Made by a program: the position numbers and the translations under genes
Part shown: piece by piece, positions 1-13,700 of the stretch
Layout: each line of letters opens with the position of its first letter
How positions within the stretch are numbered: the first letter of the stretch is position 1
The notes under the pieces: model-generated
The model's database searches: none
What the model saw: only the letters and a program-made list of their open reading frames with translations
What the model was told of the DNA's origin: nothing
Assembly (NCBI RefSeq): GCF_032854445.1
Contig: NC_088298.1
Span: 10,839,504 to 10,903,503 of the forward strand
DNA length: 64,000 bases
Direction of reading: 5' to 3'
From: Liolophura sinensis
Lineage: Eukaryota > Mollusca > Polyplacophora > Chitonida > Chitonidae

Positions 1-2021
1 TAAAACATAAGGATGGATACACAAACACAAGGGCACCTTATATCCTGTAAAACATAAGGATGGGTACACAAACACAAGGGTAACTTATATCCTGTAAAAC
101 ATAACGATGGGTACACAAACACAAAGGCAACTTATATCCTGTAAAACATAAGGATGGGTACACAAACACAAGGGCACCTTATACCCTGTAAAACATAACG
201 ATGGGTACACAAACACAAGGGCAACTTATATCCTGTAAAACACAAGGATCTATACACGAACACAAGGGCACCTTATATCCTGTAAAACATAAGGATGGGT
301 ACACATCTATATCCCTATTTACGTAACTTATATCCTGTAAAACATAAAGATGTGTACACAAACACAAGGGCAACTTATATCCTGTAAAACATAAGGATGT
401 GTTCACAAACACAAGGGCAACTTATATCCTGTAAAACATAACGATGGGTACACAAACACAAGGGCAACTTATATCCTGTAAAACATAAGGATGGATACAC
501 AAACACAAGGGCACCTTATATCCTGTAAAACATAAAGATGTATATACAAACACAAGGGCAACTTATATCCTGTAAAACATAAGGGTGAGTACACAAACAC
601 AAAGGCAACTTATATCCTGTAAAACATAACGATGGGTACACAAAGACAAGGGCACCTTATATCCTGTAAAACATAAGGATGTGTTCACAAACACAAGGGC
701 ACCTTATATCCTGTAAAACATAATGATGGGTACACAAACACAAGGGTAACTTATATCCTGCAAAACATAAGGATGGGTACACAAACACAAGGGCAAGTTA
801 CATCCTGTAAAACATAAGGATGGGTACACAAATACAAGGGTAACTTATATCCTGTAAAACATAAGGATCTGTACACGAACACAAGGGCACCTTATATCCT
901 GTAAAACATAAGGATGTGCAAACAAACACAAAGGCACCTTATATCCTGTAAAACATAACGATGGGTACACAAACACAGCTTATATCCTGTAAAACATAAG
1001 GATGTGTTCACAAACACAAGGGCACCTTATATCCTGTAAAACATAAGGATGTGTTCACAAACACAAGGGCACCTTATATCCTGTAAAACATAAAGATGGG
1101 TACACAAACACAGGGGCAACTTATATCCTGTAAAACATAACGATGGGTACACAAACACAAAGGCAACTTATATCCTGTAAAACAAAAGGATGTGTACACA
1201 AACACAAGGGTAACTTATATCCTGTAAAACATAAAGATGTATATACAAACACAAGGGCAACTTATATCCTGTAAAACATAAGGATGGGTACACAAAGACA
1301 AGGGCACCTTATATCCTGTAAAACATAAGGATGTGTTCACAAACACAAGGGCACCTTATATCCTGTAAAACATAAGGATGGGTACACAAACACAAGGGCA
1401 ACTTATATCCTGTAAAACATAACGATGGGTACACAAACACAAAGGCAACTTATATCCTGTAAAACATAAGGATGGGTACACAAACACAAGGGCAAGTTAC
1501 ATCCTGTAAAACATAAGGATGGGTACACAAATACAAGGGTAACTTATATCCTGTAAAACATAAGGATCTGTACACGAACACAAGGGCACCTTATATCCTG
1601 TTAAACATAAGGATGTGTAAACAAACACAAAGGTACCTTATATCCTGTAAAACATAACGATGGGTACACAAACACAGCTTATATCCTGTAAAACATAAGG
1701 ATGTGTTCACAAACACAAGGGCACCTTATATCCTGTAAAACATAAGGATGTGTTCACAAACACAAGGGCACCTTATATCCTGTAAAACATAAAGATGGGT
1801 ACACAAACACAAGGGCACCTTATATCCTGTAAAACATAAGGATGTGTCCACAAACACAAAGGCACCTTATATCCTGTAAAACAAAAGGATGTGTACACAA
1901 ACACAAGGGTAACTTATATCCTATAAAACATGAAGATGTGTACACAAACACAAGGGCACCTTATATCCTGTAAAACATAAGGATGTGTACACAAACACAA
2001 GGGCACCTTATACCCTGTAAA
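1..2021. repeat. 47-bp minisatellite, about 43 copies
   Basis: Unit begins CTTATATCCTGTAAAACATA and continues with a CACAAACACAAGGG stretch. Copies vary by substitutions (GGATGGG, CGATGGG, AAGATGT) and rare short deletions. The array enters from the window edge, so its full length is unknown. It lies beyond the last visible PIKFYVE exon and shows no coding content. Confidence 0.97.
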
Positions 2022-2255
2022 ACAAGATGACGTCGTCTCTGCACTCAAACTCCTTGATATCAAAGCGAATGGCCCATGCTGAAAGACATGTTATGTTAAA
2101 AACCTGACAGAGGGCTTTATTGGGATTTTCTTGTAGCTTAGAATGGCTTACTAATGAGAAGACACCTATACTCCATCTGGAAGTGCTCTAAGATTACGTG
2201 CAGATCCCAAATCATGTTTGTGATCGGCGTATGGTCAGTGAATTGTTAGTGTGTG

Positions 2256-3829
2256 ATATGCCTACCATCAGTGTGTGATGTGCCTACCATCAGTGTGTGA
2301 CATGCCTGCCATCAGTGTGTGATACGCCTACCATCAATGTGTGATATGCCTACCATCAGTGTGTGATGTGCCTACTATCAGTGTGTGACATGCCTGCCAT
2401 CAGTGTGTGATACGCCTACCATCAGTGTGTGATATGCCTACTATCAGTGTGTGATATGCCTACTATCAGTGTGTGATATGCCTGCCATCAGTGTGTGACA
2501 TGCCTACTATCAGTGTGTGATATGCCTGCCATCAGTGTGTGATACGCCTACCATCAGTGTGTGATATGCCTACCATCAGTGTGTGACATGCCTGCCATCA
2601 GTGTGTGATATGCCTGCCATCAGTGTGTGACATGCCTACCATCAGTGTGTGATACGCCTACCATCAGTGTGTGATATGCCTACCATCAGTGTGTGATATG
2701 CCTGCCATCAGTGTGTGATATGCCTACCATCAGTGTGTGATATGCCTACCATCAGTGTGTGACATGCCTGCCATCAGTGTGAGATATGCCTACCATCAGT
2801 GTGTGACATGCCTACCATCAGTGTGTGATATGCCTACCATCAGTGTGTGACATGCCTGCCATCAGTGTGTGATATGCCTACCATCAGTGTGTGATATGCC
2901 TGCCATCAGTGTGTGATATGCCTACCATCAGTGTGTGATACGCCTACCATCAGTGTGTGATATGCCTGCTATCAGTGTGTGATATGCCTACCATCAGTGT
3001 GTGATATGCCTGCCATCAGTGTGTGACATGCCTGCCATCAGTAAGTGATACGCCTACCATCAGTGTGTGATATGCCTACCATCAGTAAGTGATACGCCTA
3101 CCATCAGTGTGTGACATGCCTGCCATCAGTGTGTGACATGCCTGCCATCAGTGTGTGACATGCCTGCCATCAGTGTGTGATACGCCTACCATCAGTGTGT
3201 GACATGCCTGCCATCAGTGTGTGACATGCCTGCCATCAGTGTGTGACATGCCTGCCATCAGTGTGTGACATGCCTGCCATCAATGTGTGACATGCCTGCC
3301 ATCAATGTGTGATATGCCTGCCATCAGTGTGTGATGTGCCTACCATCAGTGTGTGATATGCCTGCCATCAGTGTGTGACATGCATGCCATCAATGTGTGA
3401 TATGCCTGCCATCAATGTGTGACAGGCCTGCCATCAATGTGTGATATGCCTGCCATCAATGTGTGATATGCCTGCCATCAATGTATGACATGCCTGCCAT
3501 CAATGTGTGACATGCCTGCCATCAGTGTGTGACATGCCTGCCATCAGTGTGTGATATGCCTACCATCAGTGTGTGATATGCCTGCCATCAGTGTGTGATA
3601 TGCCTACCATCAGTGTGTGACATGCCTGCCATCAGTGTGCGATATGCCTGCCATCAATGTGTGATATGCCTACCATCAATGTGTGATGTGCCTACCATCA
3701 ATGTGTGATATGTCTATCATCAATGTGTGATATGCCTACCATCAATGTGTGATATGCCTGCCATCAATGTGTGATATGCCTACCATCAATGTGTGATGTG
3801 CCTACCATCAATGTGTGATATGCCTACCA
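2256..3829. repeat. 22-bp minisatellite, about 71 copies
   Basis: Unit is ATCAGTGTGTGATATGCCTA plus two bases, with alternations such as GATATG/GACATG/GATACG and CTACC/CTGCC. Copies toward the 3' end more often read ATCAATGTGTG, so the array has two regional variants. It is bordered by about 230 bp of unique DNA from the 47-bp array. Confidence 0.97.
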
Positions 3830-4719
3830 TAGGGGCATGCTCAAGCAATGATGGGTGTAGGATTTCAGGTTAGGAACTGGCTGTACAGTGCTCTGCCAAT
3901 AGCTCTGGCTAACTCAGTTTAACTGAGCTACCTATGGTTAAAGATGAACTGCAAGACTTTCGATTTTCACGATAATTGTTGTCAACATCTCCTATTTTTG
4001 TGAAAGCCGTTGAGGTTTCCTTGTTGAATTTTTAGTATTAGTCTCTGCAAGTTTTCATTATGATGTTGTAAGCAAAATGTCAATCTCGGCTCTTGAAACA
4101 TTGTGACATCATTGATGATGCATGTCATTAAAAGTAAAATGAAAAAAAGTAAAAGTGTTTTTTGTGACATTGGTGACAGTTGATGAATAAACCAAGGTCA
4201 TTTAAATGTAAAATCCAAGGGAACAAGCTATGAAATATGGTTATAAGCATCCGGCAGGCTGCACAGATTTGTATGATTTCTTTTCTGGATGAACATAAGC
4301 TATAACTTACCTACATGTATGCAAGAAAACAGAGAAATGTAACACAATCATCTCTTTCCTGATAATAACTTTTAGTTCCATATCAAAACCTTCTGCACTT
4401 CATGTGTAATATAGAGAACATACAGCATAGAGGGTAAAACCAGAGGAGTGACAACACTGTGATAGTTGGCAAATAGTCATGCATAAAAAATGACAAAATA
4501 TGTCCTCTTGTCGATTTACCATAAGGTTTTATTTACAACTATTCATGTAAATGCTTACACTGTAGCACATCACTGGCTCCCTAACACAATGACATAATAC
4601 AAATATACCCTCCAAAAAAACAAAACAAATTGCAACATTAGTTACGCTTTGTAAAACTCACTGGTCTAGAAATACTGTAGAAATACCATGAAAATATTGT
4701 TGTAGAATTGTTGACTTAC
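3830..4719. other. Noncoding stretch, nothing recognised
   Basis: A+T-rich DNA between the 22-bp array and the last visible PIKFYVE exon, presumably intron. A 62-codon reading frame on the minus strand (3982-4170) has no recognisable domain or splice context. Confidence 0.5.
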
Positions 4720-7700
4720 TTGACGTTCCAGTTGAGTACTGCCTCCGCAACCAGTCTTTTGAGGTGAACAACATCATCTAAAATCTCATACCTCAAGGCA
4801 CACTTCTCCCCTGCTGACACAAACACACAGAGAGCATTTGGATTTATTTCTTCATTTATTTTAATTCACTACAAGATTTAAACCGGGTGCCTCATATTTT
4901 CTACTTGTTGTAAATTCAAAATTTTGTTTAAATTAGAAGTCATATAATACTGGACCTAAGCAGCAAAATTAATCCAATATTATGCAACTTGGATAATATC
5001 GATCTTACAGCTTTCTCCAAGGGACATTTACAAAAAAATGTCATACGCCTACTTTGAGTCTTGAACAAGAGTCTCCAGCATTTTTTTTTATTATTTTCAT
5101 TATTTCACGTGTATTGTGGCAATCATATTTCTTTGTGAACATTATTTACATTGTATAAAATGAATCTTACAGATAAATATCAAACAATATTCAACTTTGT
5201 ACAGATGAATCTTACAGATAAATATCAAACAATATTCAACTTTGTACAGATGAAACTGTCAAAACTGATCTTTAACTGGAACAGTCTTTTTCCGCTGAAC
5301 AAACAACGAGTATTGCGAGTTGATGAAATGGCAAAATGACTGACACATGTACATGTGTATGAAAAGCAGAAAAAATGCCAGTATTACCATTATCAAGAGT
5401 ATGCTGACTTGAATCAGTTGCCTCCCCTGAAAGTAGTGTCGCCCCCTGTAGCACCTCCAGCTTGTGCAGAATATTCTGAGCCAGTTCCCTTAATGATCCT
5501 CGCTCCATCTGCAACATAACACAGTTTAATATAAACCCCAGGAAAGATTCTGAACACTTAGCTATTAGTTCTATTGGAATGATTCCCTTTTTAAAGTAAA
5601 ATTCTGTTCTGTATATCCTTTTTCTGCATTATAACTTTTCATTCTTTCTGGTTAAAGATATTCTTAATCAACTGAATTTCATTATAAATTGAGTACATTT
5701 TAAGGTCTTTATTCTTGCACTGTGCTTCAGGAAAATGAACAACCTACAAGATTAATACCAGTAACCATGAAAACTCACTTGCAGAAGTTGTTTTTACATT
5801 TAACACAGCTATCTTGTATTGTTTTATCTCCTCTCATTCAAAAACATCCTAGCCCAAAATTTATAATTAATGAATTTATTTATTTATTTCATTGATGTTT
5901 TACGCTGTACTCAAGAATATTTCACTTATATGACGGTGGCCAGCATTATGGTGGGAGGAAACTGGGCAGAGCCCGGGGAAAACCCACGACCATCCGCAGG
6001 TTATGCCAGGCCGTCCCACTTACGGCTGGAGAGGAAGCCAACATGAGCAGGACTTGAACTCACAGCGACCAGATTTATAATGTCTGACATTTAACTTGGT
6101 TTCTCACTCACCTGTTGTTTTCTCATGTACTCTGTGATCAGCTTCATCTGGGTGTCATGTTGTACTTCAGTCTTCAGCTTCACTGTGTTCTAGTACAACA
6201 TTATACACCTCACCCACCTGTTGTTTGTTCATGTACTCTGTGATCAGCTTCATCTGGGTGTCATGTTGTACTTCAGTCTTCAGCTCCACTGTGTGTTCTA
6301 GTACAACATTATACACCTCACTCACCTGTTGTTTGTTCATGTACTCTGTGATCAGCTTCATCTGGGTGTCATGTTGTACTTCAGTCTTCAGCTTCACTGT
6401 GTGTTCTAGTACAACATTATACACCTCACTCACCTGTTGTTTGCTCATGTACTCTGTGATCAGCTTCATCTGGGTGTCATGTTGTACTTCAGTCTTCAGC
6501 TTCACTGTGTTCTAGTACAACATTATACACCTCACTCACCTGTTGTTTGTTCATGTATTCTGTGATCAGCTTCATCTGGGTGTCATGTTGTACTTCAGTC
6601 TTCAGTTTCACTGTGTGTTCTAGTACAGCATTATACACCTCACTCACCTGTTGTTTGTTCATGTACTCTGTGATCAGCTTCATCTGGGTGTCATGTTGTA
6701 CTTCAGTCTTCAGCTTTACCATATGTTCTAAAATAGCATTATACACCTCACTCCCTCTGAAAGTAATCAAAGGCATATACATAAATTTATGTACAAAAAA
6801 TAAATACATCCATTAAGAAATAAGGAACTTATGCAAGTTTCCACACATTTACAGGTTATGGGAAATTAACACATTTTCTTTCAGACGCGGTTGTGAGAAA
6901 AAGTACACTCACCTGCATTGTTCCTCCTTATGAATGAATGAATGGTTATCGTTTAACAAAACATCACCAAAATTTCAGTCATATCATAGCGGAAACATGT
7001 ATATGTATAATACAGGAGTCTCCGTCAAATAAGTCAAATGTACAATTACGGTGTGAAACACCGATCCAAAAGGGGCCTCCGTGGCTCAGTTGGTTTGTAT
7101 GGTTTGACCCAGTAGCCTCTCACCAATGCGGTTGCTATGAGTTCAAGTCCAGCTCACGCTGGCTTCCTTTCCGGCCGTACGTGGGAAGGTCTGCCAGCAA
7201 CCTGCGGATGGTCATGAGTTTCCCCCGGGCTCTGCCCAGTTTCCACCCACCATAATGCTGGCCGCCGTCGTATAAGTGAAATATTCTTGAATACGGCGTA
7301 AAACACCAATCAAATAAATAAATAAATAAACCAAATCCAATAAATAAATAAATAAACCAATCCAATAAATAAACAAATATAATACAGGAGGCAGTGAATG
7401 GCTGTGGATCTGATAATAACAACATTATTCCACAATGTGTCTTGTGACCAAATTGCTTAGGCATGCCACACATGGTGTCAAAGGCTACTGTATGGGGGGC
7501 CCAAACATACCTGTGAGCTAATCTCTTTGTCTCATCCACCATCACTTTAGGAGGGTATTTATGGTGATGTATCTTTACCACAGGAGGGGGCAGGGAAATC
7601 TCTCGCAGACTGATCGTGCTGAATCTGATCGGAGTAAAATAATACGCCCAATAATGACAAAGGTCAAATTTGAAAAAGAAAGAGTTTCCTTTACACTATC

Positions 7701-10700
7701 ACTGCAGGTATAAATATTGTTGAGTTCAACTTGGGATTCCTCTTAACAGATGAAGTAAATCATGGCAGATTTTGCTGTACATAACTAGATGAAACTGTTA
7801 GAGCTGATTATCAACCAGATAAAACTGTGATTCGCACATGCATGTACATCTATCATGTGCCATAGGCAGGGTCCACTGTGGCTCAGTTGGTTAGCGCGCT
7901 AGTGCAGAGTGAGTGCTTGGGGTTTAATGTCGTACTCAACAATTTTTCAGTCATATGACGACGAAGGAATCATTAGGGTGCCTGTACGTGTAATGTGCCT
8001 CCTTGTTGCAGGACGGATTTCCACCGCTCTTTTATTTAGTGCTGCTTCACTGAGACGACTTACCGAAGGCAAGTAAGCCGATCAAGGATTGATCCTGGAT
8101 CTACCGGTCCCGAGCGCTAGTGCAGCGTAATAACCCAGGAGCCGCTCACCAATGCCGTCACTGTGAGTTCAAGTCCAGCTCATGCTGGCTTCCTCCCTGG
8201 CCGTACGTGGGAAGGTCTGCCAGCAACATGCGGCTGGTCGTGGGTTTCCCCGTAGGCTCTGCCCGGTTTCCTCCCACCATTATTCTGGCCGCCATCGTGA
8301 AATATTCTTGAGTACGGCGTAAAACACCAATCAAACAAATAAATAAATAAAATGTGGCACAGGCATACCAGTGTATACAAAATGTCACACATGCTGAACG
8401 TAATTCTTCAACCTTTTTACAAGGTGTTTATTCAAGCATATTCTGAAGGCATTTTTCTGTGTAGAATGGTAAAATTACACTTTTTTGTGAAACCCTAAAC
8501 CTGGCCAATCCAACCAATGTAATTTTGTCTCAAAATTAAAATTAAAAATGTGCAAAAATTGCACTGAAAGTTGCTCTTTCATATGTGAAAAAGTTGAGGA
8601 ATTAAGGTAGCATATTTTTGTGCTCTCTATCCTTCATTTATCTGAAATTCTCACTTATATGACGTCCAGCTGTATGTTCATGGTAGAGGAAACCAGGGGG
8701 CCAGCAGGAAACCACTGACTTTCACCACATACCTGACTGACATTCTAACCTAAAGCTGCAGCCATTGTAACAAGAGTTTGATCAGAATATTCGACCATGC
8801 TGATGGGTCAAGGGTCAGACAGTCACAACGAGCCAGTGCTTTAATCATCTCAGTTGTTCTATAATTAAACTTACTTGAAAGAGGCCACAGTTCCCATGAA
8901 CCCAAAGTACTGGTAATGGTCATGGTGCAGAGAATGCGTGCATGGTTCAGCGCTCGCTCGCCGCCGGTAACAGTTGCCATGGAAACGAATGTCTAGGTAT
9001 TTGGCAAAAGACATTGACCATGTGTCAATGGACATAGGAACAACCGGAGTAACCTGTGAAGTAAAAATTAAAAGTAGAAAATCAACCAATTTTTTTTTTA
9101 TGCTTTAAAATCAAGTGATAAATCTGCACTCTATATGAAGATAGTTTAACAGAAAATATACATTTAAATATTTGCTGATGGGCAAATTGAAAGATTTTGC
9201 ATAGATGCCTATCTCAAAGAAAAGAACCCTTGACAGATAAATGTATGCTGAAAAGAAAATACCAGAATGTATACTCCTACAATTCTCAATGATACTACAA
9301 AATATCATTAACTGATCGCGACACAATTGCGCCAAAAAATTTTTTGCTGTTTGCGGTAAGAGGCACTGCTGAAAATTGGCATCATACAGCACATGGCTAA
9401 CAAAAAGACTGAGCCAACAAGAGCCACAAAACCATAAAAGTCCATACAATAGCTTGTTCCAACTTTAGCTGACATGTGGGACTATGGTTTTGTGTAGAGC
9501 AAAACAAATGAAACCTCTTAATTTTTAGGACAGTTAATGGTAACTGATATCTCAGTTTTTTGGGAAAAGTAGAAAAAAAATGTAGATGGACTAACTATGA
9601 GAAAAAAGAGAAACACTATATTCTGCTTACAGTAAAATCATGTAATTATATAGACAAAAAAAGAGCGTACAAGATGTCCCCAAAAATCCGGAGAATTACA
9701 GTATTGAAGTTAGCATGGTAAAGATGGCTGCACAGTACTCCAAAAGATATAATATGATCGTGCTAATTTCAATGTTCTAAACTCATTTGTGTTGTGTTGG
9801 ACAGCATATGATCGAAATCAATGGTCCCAGGCAATTGATTATGGCTCAGACATAGATTGATCCATACCAGTTTACCAGAATATGTAAAAACTTAAATCAA
9901 CTGTCAAATTGTATGATGCTGAGACGGACCTGTTTACACTTCCTACACCAACTCCACATCAAGATGTTCGTCTGTCCTCCAGGAATGAGATTGTCAAGCT
10001 TTCGCAGAATCACGTATATGCAGCCTGTCTCGTGGACAAACCGCCGAATGTGGTCGACCATCGGCGTGTCACACCCCTCACTCGGGCAAGTGTACGTCTC
10101 TCTGTGGCCACAACAACAGCAGTATGTACACTTACATGTGACATCGTAAGTGTTAGGGCTATTCATTATATTTTTGAGTAGAAATCTACTGTGGGTAAAG
10201 CAGCCAGATACAGGAAGTTGACACAGAATGGGCAGTTTTAAGTTCATCATTATAGGCAAAAAGTCATACTATATTATGTGACCTGTCAAACATGACAAAT
10301 TTACTAAAAAAAAACTAATAAGGCTGACTTGAAGAACACAATTCATGCAACAAAAGAACAGATTTTTTGCCCCAAAGCCGTATTAACTAGTTTGTATTAA
10401 CTGCACTCACACACAACAAAAGTACCTGCATTTTGTGCACGTGTATGTGTGTGTGTATAGGAGTAGGACTTTCAAAACGCATCTTTGGCCTACTTGTGTG
10501 ACATCTACCACAACACAGGTGCTTTCCTTTTGTAAGCTAGCTATGAATGAATGCTTTGAGGTTTAATGTTGTACTTAACAATTTTTCAGTCATACGGCAA
10601 CGAGGAGTCTTTAGGAGAGTGTGTAACGTTGTGTTTTGAAGCAGGGCGAGTCCATGACACCATAGTGCTGCCACCACTGAAGTATCATGCTGAAGACACC

Positions 10701-13700
10701 AGGCAGGACACCCCACTCAGTCACATTATACTGACACTGGGTCAACAAGTCTTGTTTCCAAGTTCTCATTGTTGAGTGCCAAGCGAGGCAGAAACAAGTA
10801 CCATTATTAAAGTCTTCAGTATGACCTAGGTCTCCCAACTTCAAGACGGTTGCTCTAACCATTAGATCACAGAAAACGATTATCAAAGGCATGTCACCTT
10901 GAAGGTGTTGTACTACTTTTTGAGAACATTGGTTACTTTACAAGTATGTAGGTGTAAGAGAGAGTTACTGTTCTTGACTGGAAAACCATGCTGTACACAT
11001 GTTTGTAGCTGGTCACATCTGGTGATGATAAGTCTTTTCTATAAAATTAAATTATTTTTACTTCCTAGTTTTACACGGCCTGTATTGTAATATGCATGCA
11101 GTAAATACCTGAAGCAAAACCTCTCCAGGAAACCACCCAATGTGATGTCATTTTTACCGTAGAAGTCCATCATGACAACCCTGCAGAAAAACAAAAGTCA
11201 TGTATTAGATTGGTAGATGGTTTTATAATAATACAACGATAATAATAAAAATAACAATACCTGTTGTAATAATAATAATAAGATAAAATTATAATATGAC
11301 AATATTATTTTATTTTAGGCAAACATGGGTCGATATTAAAAGAATACATGAATATGTATAAATATGAAAAGGCTGTATTAGCAATACCATAAAAACATTT
11401 TTGGAGTCAAATTCTGATAGTAGCATGGTCTCCAGCACCAGTGACTCATGAGGGACCTGTTGGTGGAATGGTCTAGATGGTTGACATGTGTTGATGGTAA
11501 CAATACGTGTCTAACTCCAAGGTTGTCCGTTGAAAACCCCTGTATTGTGGATTTAAGTCCTAAAATCTGTCCAATCCCCAGTGTGCAAGTCATGATAATG
11601 TTGTTTCACACGTACACGAAAAAGCAAATTTTTGTCTCATAAAAATTTATCAACACTAGTTTTTCCAATTTATGAACCAAACTCTAAATCAGTGTTAAAA
11701 AAGTATACATGACAGATGCATGAAGCAAACCACAGAAATATGAAAACAGAACGATGCACAAAGCAAACCACAGAAACATGAAAACAGATCGATGCACGAA
11801 GCAAACCACAGAAACATGAAAACAGACCGATGCACAAAGCAAACCGCAGAAATATGAAAACAGACCGATGCACGAAGCAAACCGCAGAAATATGAAAACA
11901 GACCGATACACGAAGCAAACCGCGGAAATATGAAAACAGACCGATGCACGAAGCAAACCACAGAAATATGAAAACAGACCGATGCCAGAGCAAACCACAG
12001 AAACATGAAAACAGACCGATGCACGAAGCAAACCACAGAAACATGAAAACAGACCGATGCACGAAGCAAACCACAGAAATATGAAAACAGACCGATGCAC
12101 GAAACAAACCACAGAAATATGAAAACAGACCGACGCAGGAAGCAAACCACAGAAATATGAAAACAGACCGATGCACGAAGCAAACCGCAGAAATATGAAA
12201 ACAGACCGATACACGAAGCAAACCGCAGAAATATGAAAACAGACCGATGCATGAAGCAAACCACAGAAATATGAAAACAGACCGATGCATGAAGCAAACC
12301 ACAGAATTATGAAAACAGACCGATGCACGAAGCAAACCACAGAAACATGAAAACAGACCGATGCACGAAGCAAACCACAGAAATATGAAAACAGACCGAT
12401 GCACGAAACAAACCACAGAAATATGAAAACAGACCGACGCATGAAGCAAACCACAGAAATATGAAAACAGACAGATGCCCGAAGCAAACCACACAAATAT
12501 GAAAACAGATCGATGCATGAAAGAAACCACAGAAATATGAAAACAGACAGATGCACGCAGTTCTGAGTGGTCTATGATTCAGGATGGTCTGTTACAAAAG
12601 GACAATAATTATACGTGGTCTACAACTGAGGGCGATCTGCTTCATATGGACCATAAGTCTGGATGGTTTATGATTTGTGATTTTTCTGGGTGGATTTGTG
12701 ATTCTGAACACTACAATGGTCCATAATTCTGAATGGTCTGTTTCGGATGAACAATAATTCTGGTGGTCTATGATACTGGGTGGTCCTTTTTTGAGCAAAG
12801 TATAATTCTAGGCGGAGTATTATCCTGGGTGGTCTATGATGGTATAATTCTTTAACCATTTTGCATGTTTTTTAGGTCTTTATTCATGTGTATTTTAAAG
12901 GCAATATTCTGTAGAGAGTGATAGAACTCAAGTTGAAATTGGTCAACCCATCCACAGTAATTTTGTCTCCAAACTCAAAGTAAGAATGTGTCTAAACCAT
13001 ATGGGCAGATGCTCTGTCATATGCAAAAAGGCCGTGGAATTAGGGTACGACTGAGAGGTCTGTGACTCCGGGTGATCCAAAATTCTGGGTGACTGATATC
13101 ATTCTGAAAGAAACGAACGAACCCTATAAACGTCAAACTCACCAGGGCGACACACAGGGGTAGGGAGCATTAGCAGAGACGTAGGAATAGTTACTGAACA
13201 GGACCCCTAGTCTCTGGTGTGCCGCAGGGTCTAAACAGTCAACCTGGGGAAAGAACATGGATGCGGTAAGAAAGAGCACAAGGAAACGCCTATGCATACA
13301 ACTCCATACATGTAGTTAGGGTGCAGTTCTAAAATTTTGACCGGCCCCGATAGCACAATTGGTAGAGCATCCGCTTCGGGAGCGGTAGATCCAGAGTCAA
13401 TCCTGAGCTGAGGGACACCAAAGAGGAAGTTGAACGCCTCGCTTGGCGTTCAGCATGAAGGGGATAGTGCAACGACTGGTTGACCCGTATCAGTATAATG
13501 GCCCAGGCGGGTGGCTTACTTGCCTTCGGTAAGGCGTCTCAGTGAAGCAGCACTAGATCAAAAATTGTTAAGTAGAACGTTAAACCCCAAGCACTCATTC
13601 ACTCACCAAATATTTTGACATTCATAATGACACTAAGCTCATATGTATGTGTCAAAAACAAAGTCAAAGATTCAAGCCTGTACTACCCATATAGGATTCA

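Larger units (their letters stand above)
4720..7624 (-). other. PIKFYVE: PIKFYVE exons 23-26: helical region after CHK
   Basis: Exons 7511-7624, 6648-6756, 5388-5508 and 4720-4810. Exon 23 uses the acceptor at 7625 and reads FSTISLREISLPPPVVKI. Exon 24 reads GSEVYNAILEHMVKLKTE and aligns with the human segment beginning QVYVAIDERLASLKTD. Exon 25 (LRELAQNILHKLEVLQG) and exon 26 (HLKRLVAEAVLNWN) look helical. Exon 24 lies at one end of six 108-bp tandem copies (6112-6756); using the second copy's donor at 6540 would also keep frame. No further PIKFYVE exon is recognisable below 4720. Confidence 0.85.

Noticed and set aside
1-3829. CRISPR-like regular repeats
   Set aside because: Units are head-to-tail with no unique spacers, in a eukaryotic intron setting.
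6894-6920. Extra 13-nt PIKFYVE exon ending at GCAG|GTGAGT
   Set aside because: Exon 23 joins exon 24 in frame and aligns with the human protein without it; the small exon would not keep phase.
7071-7150. tRNA gene (A and B boxes with GTGGCTCAGTTGG)
   Set aside because: It is the head of SINE-A, repeated many times and followed by SINE body; no intact cloverleaf. The same holds for the SINE-B heads.
11670-12556. Three minus-strand frames of 200-290 codons, rich in Phe/Cys, looking like membrane repeats
   Set aside because: They are the same 38-bp unit read in three frames; period not divisible by 3 and no stop in the unit. Frames would interrupt a PIKFYVE intron without splice support.
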